From Alteromonadaceae bacterium M269 (GTDB taxonomy: Bacteria; Pseudomonadota; Gammaproteobacteria; Enterobacterales; Alteromonadaceae), in assembly GCA_004353515.1 (NCBI GenBank), contig SMNZ01000002.1:372001-436000 (forward strand): 64,000 nt of DNA, in the 5' to 3' direction. Below the pieces are notes generated by a model. It was not told where the DNA came from, made no database searches, and worked only from the letters and a program-made list of their open reading frames with translations. Position 1 is the first letter of the stretch. Each line of letters opens with the position of its first letter. The translations under genes were made by a program, and so were the position numbers. Positions 45,201 to 54,715 of this stretch are shown one piece after another.

Positions 45201-45238
45201 ATACTTAGCGCATATTATTCCTATTTCGGAGGTGAGCG

Positions 45239-46513
45239 GTGATTCGGGATACGTCTGCTCAAGATAAAGCGCTCAATAGAAATCGATACAGTTTGAAAGG
45301 AAAGCTTAGTTTTGTCTTTGTTCTAAGCTTTGTGGTAGGTATTTCAGCTTATGCCTATCCTAAGATTTCTGAACTATATCGCTCAGAAGCGCAGCTTGAT
45401 GCTTCTTTATTGCGTTTTGCGACCGTTCAGCGTGGTGATTTAGAACACGATATTGCGGCTCCTGGGCGAATAGTGGCTGCAATCAACCCTACGTTTTACG
45501 CACGTGCAGATGGGACAGTGACACTTTATGTAAGAGCTGGGGATGCCGTTGAGCAAGGGCAAAAGCTTGCGAGCGTCGATAGCCCCCAAATCAATAGTTT
45601 ATTGTCTCAGGAGTCTTCAACACTAGAAGCTCTAGCGTTGGCAATTGGTCGGCAAAAGATAGAGCTAAAGAGTCACAAGTTGAGTTTAAAGCAAGCAGTC
45701 GAAGTGGCTCATGTTGATTTGCTGGCTGCGCAGAGGGAAATGAGTAGAGCGGACGCCAGTATGGACAGTCATTTAATCAGTGACGTGGAGTATCGACAAA
45801 TTGAAGTGGTTTTGGACAAAGCAAAACTCACTTATGAACACGCGAAGCAAGTTCAGGCGTTGGAGAATGAACGATTGGAGTTTGAGCTACTGAGTCGCCA
45901 AGAAGAGCATTTTCGACAAAAACTCATTGTTGAGGACTTAGAAAGGCAGGTTAGTGAACTGACTGTCTATGCGCCTTTTAGAGGCGTGGTGGGCACCATT
46001 GATGTTGAACAAAAACAGGCTGTTGTGAGAAATGCCCCGCTGTTATCTGCTGTGGATATGAGTGCTTTTGAGGTTGAGGTGCAAATTCCGGAAATCTATG
46101 CTGATTTGCTGGGGCAAGGTATGGCTGCTGACGTTTCTATTGGAAATGAAACACTTGAAGCCAGCCTGGTAGCAGTATCTCCAGAGGTGAATAACGGTCA
46201 AGTGTCAGGGCGAATTCGGTTTAATCAAAATGTTGATGGTTTACGCCAGAACCAGCGCGTGAATACCCGGATCCTGATCGAGTCTAAACCTGATGTTTTA
46301 AAGGTAAAACGAGGGCCTTTCGTTAGCTCATCGGGTGGCAAAATTGCCTATAAAGTTGAAGGTAATACTGCAAACAGAATCAACGTCTCTTTAGGACTAA
46401 GTAGTATCGGTGAAGTAGAAGTGCTTTCGGGTCTAAAAGCAGGCGATAGAATCATTATATCTAGTCATGAACAATACGCTAAGAACGAGCGTCTCTTTAT
46501 AACGAATTTATAA
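45239..46513 (+). CDS. Membrane fusion protein (HlyD/MacA type)
   Basis: This 424-aa periplasmic adaptor has one N-terminal membrane helix (SFVFVLSFVVGISAYAYP, about residues 23-42). A biotinyl-lipoyl-like half follows (APGRIVAAINPTFYARADG), then a long coiled-coil hairpin with many E, Q and R residues (about 130-230), the returning half LTVYAPFRGVVGTID, and beta-barrel and membrane-proximal domains. It would link the ABC transporter encoded next to an outer-membrane channel. No outer-membrane gene is present here. GGAGG lies six bases before the GTG start. Confidence 0.88.
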   Translation: MIRDTSAQDKALNRNRYSLKGKLSFVFVLSFVVGISAYAYPKISELYRSEAQLDASLLRFATVQRGDLEHDIAAPGRIVAAINPTFYARADGTVTLYVRAGDAVEQGQKLASVDSPQINSLLSQESSTLEALALAIGRQKIELKSHKLSLKQAVEVAHVDLLAAQREMSRADASMDSHLISDVEYRQIEVVLDKAKLTYEHAKQVQALENERLEFELLSRQEEHFRQKLIVEDLERQVSELTVYAPFRGVVGTIDVEQKQAVVRNAPLLSAVDMSAFEVEVQIPEIYADLLGQGMAADVSIGNETLEASLVAVSPEVNNGQVSGRIRFNQNVDGLRQNQRVNTRILIESKPDVLKVKRGPFVSSSGGKIAYKVEGNTANRINVSLGLSSIGEVEVLSGLKAGDRIIISSHEQYAKNERLFITNL

Positions 46514-46523
46514 GGAAATCAGA

Positions 46524-47219
46524 ATGTTAAAAATGAACAATGTGAGTAAGTTTTATCGAACAAACTTGATAGAAACACACGCGTTAAAAAACGTCAATAT
46601 TCAGGTAAAAGATGGGGAGTTTGTCACTATTACAGGACCCTCTGGTTCAGGTAAAACAACCTTTCTCAATTTGGCGGGATTACTTGAAAATTTCGATGAA
46701 GGGGAATACTTCCTTGACGGAATTGATGTCACTGGATTAGACGACAATGCGCTCTCTCATTTAAGAAATGAAAAGATAGGTTTTATTTTCCAGTCTTTTA
46801 ATTTGTTGTCTGATTTGTCCTTGTATAACAACGTAGAGGTTCCGCTTAATTTTCGGGGGCTGTCTCGTAAAGAGCGTAAGGAACGGATTGAGCACGCGCT
46901 TGAGATTGTAGGGCTTGCCGCACGTAAGCATCATTATCCAAATCAGTTATCTGGTGGGCAACAGCAACGGGTTGCAATCGCGAGAGCTATAGCTGGCGAG
47001 CCGCGTTTCTTGTTAGCCGATGAGCCGACTGGAAATCTCGACTCCGTTATGGCGAGACAGGTCATGGAGCTTTTGGAAGACATCAACGATAAAGGGACTA
47101 CCATTGTGATGGTTACCCATGATCCGCAATTGGCTAAGCGTGCTAATCGCAATATTCATATTCTTGATGGCCAAGTAAATGACATCAGAGAGCAACGTCT
47201 AACTGACCTCGCAGTTTAG
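46524..47219 (+). CDS. MacB/LolD-type ABC transporter ATPase
   Basis: This 231-aa ATPase has Walker A GPSGSGKTT, Q loop GFIFQSFNLL, signature LSGGQQQRVAIARA, and Walker B FLLADEPTGNLDS followed by the switch histidine in VTHD. These are typical of the MacB/LolD/FtsE group that powers mechanotransmission-type exporters. It sits between the adaptor gene and two permease genes with spacings of about ten bases. Confidence 0.93.
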   Translation: MLKMNNVSKFYRTNLIETHALKNVNIQVKDGEFVTITGPSGSGKTTFLNLAGLLENFDEGEYFLDGIDVTGLDDNALSHLRNEKIGFIFQSFNLLSDLSLYNNVEVPLNFRGLSRKERKERIEHALEIVGLAARKHHYPNQLSGGQQQRVAIARAIAGEPRFLLADEPTGNLDSVMARQVMELLEDINDKGTTIVMVTHDPQLAKRANRNIHILDGQVNDIREQRLTDLAV

Positions 47220-47227
47220 GTAATCTT

Positions 47228-48586
47228 ATGAATATCCAACATTTCAAAGAAGCAAAACAAAGCTTAAAGACCCGGCCCGGCTTATCAATCCTTGTGGTTA
47301 TGACCATGGGCGTTGGTATAGCGCTATTAATGACAATGTTCACTACCGTTTACCAACAAATGAGAGTACCTGTACCTCATATCAGTCAAGAGAGGTATCT
47401 TGTTCTTGCTGATGCGAGACCAGTCGAAGATGAATCCCTTATGGAGGCTTGGCAACTTCCATCTTTTTCTTGGAACGATGCTCAATTACTGCTGAATATG
47501 GAATCTCCAGCAGTTCGGCAGTCGATTAATTTTACATCTAGAGCGGTACTAGAAGTTGATGACCCCTCTATTCGACCTGTGTGGGCGGAAGGCTCAGCTA
47601 CAGATAGTGAGTTCTTTACTATTTTTGATGCGCCATTTTTGTTTGGTGGGCCATGGACGAAAGAAACCGATATGAGCGGTGAAGCCGTGATGGTGATTAG
47701 CAAAGATTTGAACGACATCTTGTTTGGTGGCGAAAACAGCGTTGGGCAAACGATAAGTGCACAAGGTGTGCGAACCACCATTATCGGGGTGATGGATGAC
47801 TGGCCGATTAAGGCGGCTTTTTACGACAGGAGTTTCTCTGATAGGGAAATGCATCAGATGTTCATACCTCTTGGATTCGCTATACAAAATAACTTAATGC
47901 GCTCTGGCGTTATGTACTGTACGCCTGAACAAAGACAGGCAATAGGAGATGTTCGCAGAGATGATATTAACCAACTGATGGCGTCGGATTGCGGGTGGAT
48001 CAATGTATGGGCTCATATGAACTCCCAGAGTAGTGTTCAGGAATACGAGGCCATGCTTAGTCAGCTAGTTCAGCAGCAAAAAGATTTTGGGCGTTATCAA
48101 CGAGAAAATGTCACGACGCTGGTTGCCAATATTAATGACGTTGTATCAATGCGTGGCGCCGATGATTGGAGCCGAACTTTATTGGTCATGGCTTATTTAT
48201 TCTTTGGTGTTTGTTTGGTGAATACAGTAGGTATTTTACTGGCGAAATTCCTTAATCAAAGCAAGAGAGTCAGTCTTTATCGAGCTTTGGGCGCAAGCAA
48301 ATCTTATATATTGAAGCAGTACCTTATTGAAGTGCTATGTCTTGGATTAATTGGCGGTGTTGCTGGGCTTTTGTTGGCCAATTTAGGGTTGGAGGTGATG
48401 TTTCAAGTCGAGATGTATCAATCAGACTATGACGGAGATCCTAAAGTCGTTAGACAGTATTTCACCCTTGACTGGCAGTTAATTCTAACGGCAGTCGCCA
48501 TTGCTGTCTCGAGTATTGTTGTCGCAGGGTTATATCCGATTTGGAAAATCTGCAACATTCCGCCAGCTGGCCAGTTGAAGAGTTAA
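47228..48586 (+). CDS. MacB/FtsX-type ABC permease, first subunit
   Basis: This 452-aa permease has one N-terminal membrane helix (LSILVVMTMGVGIALLMTM), a large periplasmic domain of about 270 residues and three C-terminal helices. The last part shows the FtsX-like SLYRALGASKSYILKQYLIE segment. It would pair with the following 407-aa permease around the shared ATPase. Its substrate is unknown; characterised relatives export antimicrobial peptides, macrolides or lipoproteins. Confidence 0.88.
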   Translation: MNIQHFKEAKQSLKTRPGLSILVVMTMGVGIALLMTMFTTVYQQMRVPVPHISQERYLVLADARPVEDESLMEAWQLPSFSWNDAQLLLNMESPAVRQSINFTSRAVLEVDDPSIRPVWAEGSATDSEFFTIFDAPFLFGGPWTKETDMSGEAVMVISKDLNDILFGGENSVGQTISAQGVRTTIIGVMDDWPIKAAFYDRSFSDREMHQMFIPLGFAIQNNLMRSGVMYCTPEQRQAIGDVRRDDINQLMASDCGWINVWAHMNSQSSVQEYEAMLSQLVQQQKDFGRYQRENVTTLVANINDVVSMRGADDWSRTLLVMAYLFFGVCLVNTVGILLAKFLNQSKRVSLYRALGASKSYILKQYLIEVLCLGLIGGVAGLLLANLGLEVMFQVEMYQSDYDGDPKVVRQYFTLDWQLILTAVAIAVSSIVVAGLYPIWKICNIPPAGQLKS

Positions 48587-48610
48587 GGCTAGTAACCCTT
48601 AGGAGTTAAC

Positions 48611-49834
48611 ATGGAAATTAGACATATACTTTCGTCTCTTAAACGCAACAATGCGTTATCAATACTGATTGTTTTACAAATATCCATTACCTTAGTGATG
48701 GTCAGTAATTCTGTATTCATCACTCTAGACGTTCTAAAAGGGTGGCGCCAACCGACTGGACTTAAAGAACAGAATTTAGTTTGGGTCTACAATCAATTCT
48801 ATGACCCGAATCTGAATCTAGAAGACCAAATTCAGCGAGATCTTCAAGACATTAAGAACCTGCCTGGTGTGATGTCGGTGACAACCACACTAGAAGTACC
48901 CTTTGAAAGCGTTAGCTCTTTTCGCTGGGTGTTTGATTCAGACAAGGAAAATGCTGCACGTTACCAAATAAGCTTGCTTGATTTAGATGAGAATGGCCGA
49001 GGAGTGTTAGACGTCGAATTAATCGAAGGTCGCTGGTATTCACCTAATGAAATTGCCTATGGTGATATATCTACTGTGACTTTACCTAGCGTTGTTCTTA
49101 TCAGTGAAACCTTGGCTTCTGAAGTTTTCCCTGGAGAATCAGCTTTAGGAAAAACGATATACCTTCAGCCTAACGGTTTAGAAGGCGCAGAAGTTATCGG
49201 GGTTTACAGAGATTTTATGGGCGGCGATACCGCTGTGTATAGAGAAGTCCCGTACAACACTGTTATTAGACCGATGAGAGCTTGGGGACAGGATTATACA
49301 ACTAATTATCTTATCAAGACTGAGCCTGGTGCAGCGGCAGGTTTACTCGACCATATCGAAGAAGCCTTGTATGGTACTCGTGGACGTTACATTGTATTTA
49401 CTGAAGTATTAACTCGTACTTTGAAACGTCTTTATGATGGGCGAACGAGCTTTGCCTTCACTATGCTAGGTGTGAGCGCGATTTGTATCTTAATTACGGC
49501 GCTAGGTATTATTGGTTTAGTTGGGTTATCGGTTTCTCAGCGTTATAAGCAGATTGGAACGAGAAGAGCGCTTGGTGCAACTAAATGGCAAGTGGTTCGC
49601 TATTTTCTGGTCGAGAATAGTGTATTGACCAGCATAGGTTTAGTTATCGGCTTTATCTTGTCGTATGGCCTAAATTATATTTTAGCGACAGAGTTTAATA
49701 ACCCTAGTTTGATTGAAGTAGAGTATTGGTTGGTCATTGCGTTAACGCTTTGGCTAATTAATTTGTTGGCAGCCAGGATACCTGCAAAACGTGCTGCAGA
49801 TATTGATCCTGCAATTGTCACTCGAACTGTTTGA
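48611..49834 (+). CDS. MacB/FtsX-type ABC permease, second subunit
   Basis: This 407-aa protein has the same plan as the preceding permease: an N-terminal helix (LSILIVLQISITLVMVSNSVF), a periplasmic MacB-like domain and three C-terminal helices with the FtsX pattern YKQIGTRRALGATKWQVVRYF. Two unlike permease genes sharing one ATPase gene indicate a heterodimeric membrane part. AGGAG precedes the ATG. Confidence 0.88.
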   Translation: MEIRHILSSLKRNNALSILIVLQISITLVMVSNSVFITLDVLKGWRQPTGLKEQNLVWVYNQFYDPNLNLEDQIQRDLQDIKNLPGVMSVTTTLEVPFESVSSFRWVFDSDKENAARYQISLLDLDENGRGVLDVELIEGRWYSPNEIAYGDISTVTLPSVVLISETLASEVFPGESALGKTIYLQPNGLEGAEVIGVYRDFMGGDTAVYREVPYNTVIRPMRAWGQDYTTNYLIKTEPGAAAGLLDHIEEALYGTRGRYIVFTEVLTRTLKRLYDGRTSFAFTMLGVSAICILITALGIIGLVGLSVSQRYKQIGTRRALGATKWQVVRYFLVENSVLTSIGLVIGFILSYGLNYILATEFNNPSLIEVEYWLVIALTLWLINLLAARIPAKRAADIDPAIVTRTV

Positions 49835-49882
49835 CTTCTGGAAGAAATAAAAGTCCTAAGTGTTTGATAAAAAGCGAGAATA

Positions 49883-51220
49883 ATGAAACCTAATTTACTG
49901 GTTATTGATGATAATCCTGATGTCATAAAAGCATTGAAGGTTTTATTTCATCTGGATGATATTCATTGCCATGGTGCTCTATCGCCTCAGGAAGGGTTAC
50001 GATTACTCTCTGAGCATAAGTTTGATTTGGTGATTCAGGATATGAACTTTAGTACAGATACCATATCTGGAGAGGAAGGGATTCAGCTCTTTCGCGATAT
50101 TCGTGCTCAATATGTTGATATGCCTATCATTCTGCTTACAGCTTGGGCAAATTTAGAATCTGCGGTGCAACTGGTAAAAGCTGGCGCGGCAGATTATCTG
50201 TCCAAGCCTTGGGACGACGACAAGTTGTTGGTGACAGTTAAAAACCTTATTGAACTTAATCAATTACAGTCTGCGCATCAGGGGAATCAAAGAAAGAAGA
50301 GTTCTAGGGTACAACAGCTACAATCAAAGTTTGATTTGTGCGGATTGCAGTTCGCCAGTGATGTGATGATTAACCTTCTGGAAATGGCGACGCAGGTAGC
50401 GAACTCTGATGTACCTGTGTTGATTAGAGGGCCGAACGGAGCTGGTAAAGAAAAAATAGCAGAAGTTTTACAGGCAAATTCACGCTTTAGGGACGCCCCT
50501 TTCGTTAAGGTTAATATTGGTGCTTTACCCAATGATTTGATGGAAGCAGAGCTATTCGGCGCGGAGGCGGGGGCTTTCACTGGCAACACAAAGCGCAGGA
50601 TAGGGCGCTTCGAGGCGGCTAATAACGGAACTTTATTTCTGGATGAGATTGGTAATCTGTCACTTGAAGGGCAAAAAAAGCTATTACGTGTTTTGGAACT
50701 CGGGGAATTTGAGCGTTTAGGCAGTACGGAGACCCAAAAAGTAAGAGTAAGAATCTTAAGTGCCACTAATACCGATTTATCTACGGCTATTAAGGAGGGA
50801 ACCTTTAGAGAGGACCTATACTATCGTTTGAACCTGATTGAACTGTCTTTACCTCCACTTAGCGAGCGTATGGATGATCTTCCCTTACTGTCCCAATTCT
50901 TTTTGGAAGATGATTTTGAACTCAGTGAAGAAGCTGAGGAACTCCTGCATAATTATCACTGGCCAGGTAATGTTCGCGAACTACAAAACTGTATGAAGCG
51001 AGCTATGCTGTTGAGTCAATCTCATCTAATAGAGCCTCTGCAATTAGGGATTCAACTGGATAGTCAGAAAATGAAGGATGCCAGAGAAGCACTAACTAAG
51101 AATGATATTATTGAAGCGCTTGAGCAGCATGATCACGTTATCGCTAAAACCGCTAAGGCACTAAATCTAAGTAGACAGGCGCTTTATCGACGTATGGATA
51201 AGTTTGGTATTGAAACTTAA
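49883..51220 (+). CDS. NtrC-family sigma-54-dependent response regulator
   Basis: This 445-aa regulator has a receiver with D53 (VIQDMNF). The AAA+ domain has the P-loop GPNGAGKEK, the sigma-54 contact loop GAFTGN (GAFTGA in most relatives) and [10 protein letters not shown], and there is a C-terminal Fis-type helix-turn-helix (NLSRQALYRRM). It is encoded with its kinase in the transporter operon, whose own promoter is sigma-54-like, so autoregulation is likely. It is distinct from FlrA and FlrC. Confidence 0.92.
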   Translation: MKPNLLVIDDNPDVIKALKVLFHLDDIHCHGALSPQEGLRLLSEHKFDLVIQDMNFSTDTISGEEGIQLFRDIRAQYVDMPIILLTAWANLESAVQLVKAGAADYLSKPWDDDKLLVTVKNLIELNQLQSAHQGNQRKKSSRVQQLQSKFDLCGLQFASDVMINLLEMATQVANSDVPVLIRGPNGAGKEKIAEVLQANSRFRDAPFVKVNIGALPNDLMEAELFGAEAGAFTGNTKRRIGRFEAANNGTLFLDEIGNLSLEGQKKLLRVLELGEFERLGSTETQKVRVRILSATNTDLSTAIKEGTFREDLYYRLNLIELSLPPLSERMDDLPLLSQFFLEDDFELSEEAEELLHNYHWPGNVRELQNCMKRAMLLSQSHLIEPLQLGIQLDSQKMKDAREALTKNDIIEALEQHDHVIAKTAKALNLSRQALYRRMDKFGIET

Positions 51221-52530
51221 TGATGCGTCAATCAATACGTGGCAAAATTCTATTAATTACTCTGCTGAGCCTCGCACTCCATAGTGCCATTACCTATATA
51301 GGTTTGAGTATTCTGCTCCCTCTGGTATTGACGATTCCCGTAGCGACTTTAGTCAGCCTCATATTTCTGTTGTTTGCTCTAAAAGCATTTTACGGACCCA
51401 TCGAAGATATTATCTCTGCTATTGAGACTGGCGTTAGCAGTTTCAAGGACAAAGATTTTAGTATCCGAATCCATAAACAACGTAACGACGAATTAGGTAG
51501 TGTCATAGAAGCTTATAATGAGATGGCGCATACTTTGTGTAATGAGAGATTGTCTCTTTTTCAACGCGAACTTTTGCTCGACACCATTATTCAGAGTACA
51601 CCGGTTTCTATTGTCTTAACGGATAGCAAAGATTTTATTGTTTACGCAAATAACGCTTCTAAAGACTTGTTTAATCATAAGAAAAAGCTTGAAGGCGTTA
51701 GTTTTTCTGAACTGACGAAAAACTTACCTAATGAACTTAGGGAAGCAACAGTACAAATGCAGGGTGGCCTGATTAACCTCTCTCACGAAAGTGAACGCTC
51801 TTCTTTTTATTTGCATTGCCAAAGTTTTAACCTCAACTCTCGTGAGCATAGGTTATATCTCTACAAGAATTTGACGACTGAGATTTCTAGGCAAGAAATC
51901 GATTTGTGGAAGAATGCCATTAGGCTAATTAGTCATGAGCTCAATAATTCTTTGGCGCCTATTACCTCAATGGCAAATTCAGCAAAGAAAATTTTAGATT
52001 CAAATAACAACACTGAAATATTGCCCGATTTGATTGATACGATTCAGATGCGTACTGAGAGGTTGAAAGCATTTTTGGTCGAATATGCGGATTTTGCGCG
52101 GTTGCCGGCACCGAATAAGGAGAATGTAGAGCTTCAACCATTTATTCATAACCTTTTAAACCTTTGCCCTTTTAATGTTGTTGATCAAGTTCCTTCAATA
52201 AATGCCTGCTTTGACCCTGCTCAGATGGAACAGGTGCTGATTAATCTTTATAAAAACGCGGTTGAATCAGGAAGTGACCAAGCTCACATAAAACTACATG
52301 TCAAATGCGATAACAGTAGTTTGTTGTGGTGTGTTTCTGATGCTGGAAGGGGGATGACAGAGCAACAGTTACAGAAGGCACAGTTGCCTTTCTTCTCAAC
52401 TAAACAAGGTGGAACTGGGTTGGGATTGTCGTTGTGCAACGAAATTGTTGCAGCACATGACGGATACCTGCGTATCCAGAATAAAAAAGACGGCGGATTG
52501 TCTATCCGATTTATTATTCCTACGGAATGA
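51220..52530 (+). CDS. Membrane sensor histidine kinase (NtrY-like)
   Basis: This 436-aa kinase has a hydrophobic N-terminus with two close membrane helices (about 8-58) and little periplasmic sequence. A HAMP-like segment and a PAS domain (about 120-200) follow. The HisKA box has ISHELNNSLAPI (H239) and the ATPase domain has LINLYKNAVES and GTGLGLSLCNE. The NNSLAPI form resembles NtrY-type kinases. It overlaps the regulator stop (TAATG). The signal may be sensed in or near the membrane, since the extracellular loop is minimal. Confidence 0.9.
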   Translation: MMRQSIRGKILLITLLSLALHSAITYIGLSILLPLVLTIPVATLVSLIFLLFALKAFYGPIEDIISAIETGVSSFKDKDFSIRIHKQRNDELGSVIEAYNEMAHTLCNERLSLFQRELLLDTIIQSTPVSIVLTDSKDFIVYANNASKDLFNHKKKLEGVSFSELTKNLPNELREATVQMQGGLINLSHESERSSFYLHCQSFNLNSREHRLYLYKNLTTEISRQEIDLWKNAIRLISHELNNSLAPITSMANSAKKILDSNNNTEILPDLIDTIQMRTERLKAFLVEYADFARLPAPNKENVELQPFIHNLLNLCPFNVVDQVPSINACFDPAQMEQVLINLYKNAVESGSDQAHIKLHVKCDNSSLLWCVSDAGRGMTEQQLQKAQLPFFSTKQGGTGLGLSLCNEIVAAHDGYLRIQNKKDGGLSIRFIIPTE

Positions 52531-52533
52531 GTT

Positions 52534-52549
52534 TGGCCTGGTAGTTGCA
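52534..52549 (+). promoter_or_regulatory. Sigma-54 promoter of the flhA operon
   Basis: TGGCCTGGTAGTTGCA has a TTGCA -12 box and GG-N10-GC spacing (52535-52548), only a few bases after the histidine-kinase stop and about 40 before flhA. It lets flhA be transcribed independently of the inserted operon. A partial FlrA-like half box, GTCAACTATTTGTT, lies just downstream at 52564-52577. Confidence 0.7.
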
Positions 52550-52586
52550 TTGTTGGCGATAGTGTCAACTATTTGTTATCTCAGGT

Positions 52587-54686
52587 ATGCAGTTAGCCGC
52601 TTATTTTTCTCAGTTTGATAAAGCTCAAGCCAAACAGTTAACGTCTGGGCTCGGTACACCCGTCATATTACTCGCGATCATGGGCATGGTTATTTTGCCG
52701 ATGCCCGCTTTCCTGCTGGATATTCTTTTTAGCTTCAATATCGCGTTGTCATTAGTCGTTATCCTCGTCAGCTTATTTACTAAGAAGCCTGTCGATTTCG
52801 GTATTTTTCCGTTTATTTTGCTTATTGCCACCGTACTCCGATTAGCTCTAAATATTGCGTCTACGCGAGTTGTTTTGCTCGATGGACATAATGGTGGTGA
52901 TGCTGCAGGTAAGGTTATTCAAGCTTTTGGTGAGGTCGTTATTGGGGGCAACTACGCTGTAGGTATCGTTGTTTTCGCGATACTACTCATCATTAACTTT
53001 AAAGTTGTTACAGCAGGTGCTGGAAGGATATCAGAAGTTAGTGCTCGCTTTACGTTAGACGCTATGCCTGGTAAGCAAATGGCAATTGATGCTGATCTGA
53101 ATGCTGGTTATATCGATTCAGATGAAGCGCGTAAACGCCGCATGGAAATCACCGCTGAAGCAGACTTTTATGGCTCGATGGACGGTGCATCTAAGTTTGT
53201 TAAAGGCGATGCGATGGCTGGGCTTTTCATCATGTTGATAAACATTGTTGGTGGATTGTTCATCGGCATGATTCAGCATGACCTGACCTTCACCTCCGCC
53301 ATCGAAATCTATACCTTGTTGACTATTGGTGATGGTTTGGTGGCACAAATTCCATCACTACTTTTGTCTGTGGCAACAGCGATTATCGTAACGCGTGAGA
53401 ACGATAGCCAAGAAATGAATGTCGAGATGCAAAAGCAACTTGGCAATAGACGTGCTTTGGTTATTACTGCTGGTGTTTTATTTGTGATGGGGATTGTTCC
53501 TGGAATGCCTCACCTCGCATTCTTGGGCCTAAGTGCCGTTGTTTCTGCTTTTACTTATTATCAATACTGGTTGGAACAGAAACAAAAAGAGCAACCCAAA
53601 GAAGTTAGTAAACAACCTGATCAAAATCTACCTTCAACTGAAGTTAAAGAACTAAGCTGGGACGATGTTCAGCATGTCGATACTATTGGTTTAGAAGTTG
53701 GTTATCGCTTAATACCACTTGTTGATAAGAGCCAAGGTGGTGAGTTGCTGACGCGAATTAAGGGCGTTCGTAAGAAGTTGTCTCAAGAACTTGGCTTCCT
53801 TATACCACCTGTGCATATCCGCGATAACTTGGATTTGAGTCCAAATAATTACACCATTTCGCTGCTAGGCGTTAATGTCGGTGACGCAGAGATAAGCCAC
53901 GATGATGAGCTTGCAATCAACCCTGGGCAAGTATTCGGTAAGCTAGAAGGCACAGCAACCAAAGATCCTGCATTTGGTTTGGATGCGGTTTGGATAAGAC
54001 CCAATAAACGTGAACATGCACAAACCCTAGGTTATACCGTTGTTGATACAGCCACTGTAGTTGCCACACATTTGAGCCAGCTGTTAACCAATAATGCTTA
54101 TCAGTTATTGGGACATGAGGAAGTGCAAGAGCTACTTGATATGCTAGCTAAGAATAACCCTAAGCTGGTTGAAGGCTTAGTTCCAGACGTTATCTCTCTC
54201 AGTACGTTAGTGAAAGTCCTCCAGACATTACTGTATGAAGGTATTCCAATCAGAGATATGCGCACTATCGTTCAGACGTTAGCTGAATATGGTCCTAAGA
54301 GTCAGGATCCTGATGTCCTTGTCTCTGCGGTACGTATCTCACTTAAACGACTAATCATTCAAGAAATTAATAGTGGTGCGGCAGAAATTCCCGTCATTAC
54401 CTTGTCGCCAGATCTGGAACAGATGTTGCACCAGTCTCTTCAAGCTGGTGGACAAGATGGCGCAGGTATCGAACCCGGCTTGGCAGAAAGAATTCAAACA
54501 TCGCTTAGTGAAGCGTCTCAACAACAAGAAATTGCAGGTGAGCCTTCTGTGTTGTTGACGTCGGGAATGTTAAGACCCGTCTTATCGAGATTCTTGAAAA
54601 CAGCGATTTCTGGACTTCATGTAGTTTCTTATCAAGAAATTCCAGATGACAAACAAATTAGGATAGTGAGCTCTGTAGGCCAATAG
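52587..54686 (+). CDS. flhA: Flagellar export-gate protein FlhA
   Basis: This 699-aa protein has an N-terminal half with about eight membrane helices, including the FHIPEP signature region ATVLRLALNIASTRVVLLDG. The large cytoplasmic domain (about 350-699) docks export chaperones. Landmarks are MPGKQMAIDADLNAG, KGDAMAGLF and DPDVLVSAVRISLKR. The ATG follows the sigma-54 promoter by about 40 bases. It heads flhAFG-fliA. Confidence 0.96.
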   Translation: MQLAAYFSQFDKAQAKQLTSGLGTPVILLAIMGMVILPMPAFLLDILFSFNIALSLVVILVSLFTKKPVDFGIFPFILLIATVLRLALNIASTRVVLLDGHNGGDAAGKVIQAFGEVVIGGNYAVGIVVFAILLIINFKVVTAGAGRISEVSARFTLDAMPGKQMAIDADLNAGYIDSDEARKRRMEITAEADFYGSMDGASKFVKGDAMAGLFIMLINIVGGLFIGMIQHDLTFTSAIEIYTLLTIGDGLVAQIPSLLLSVATAIIVTRENDSQEMNVEMQKQLGNRRALVITAGVLFVMGIVPGMPHLAFLGLSAVVSAFTYYQYWLEQKQKEQPKEVSKQPDQNLPSTEVKELSWDDVQHVDTIGLEVGYRLIPLVDKSQGGELLTRIKGVRKKLSQELGFLIPPVHIRDNLDLSPNNYTISLLGVNVGDAEISHDDELAINPGQVFGKLEGTATKDPAFGLDAVWIRPNKREHAQTLGYTVVDTATVVATHLSQLLTNNAYQLLGHEEVQELLDMLAKNNPKLVEGLVPDVISLSTLVKVLQTLLYEGIPIRDMRTIVQTLAEYGPKSQDPDVLVSAVRISLKRLIIQEINSGAAEIPVITLSPDLEQMLHQSLQAGGQDGAGIEPGLAERIQTSLSEASQQQEIAGEPSVLLTSGMLRPVLSRFLKTAISGLHVVSYQEIPDDKQIRIVSSVGQ

Positions 54687-54715
54687 TGGCGGGCAATACA
54701 GACAAGGGGTAAACA

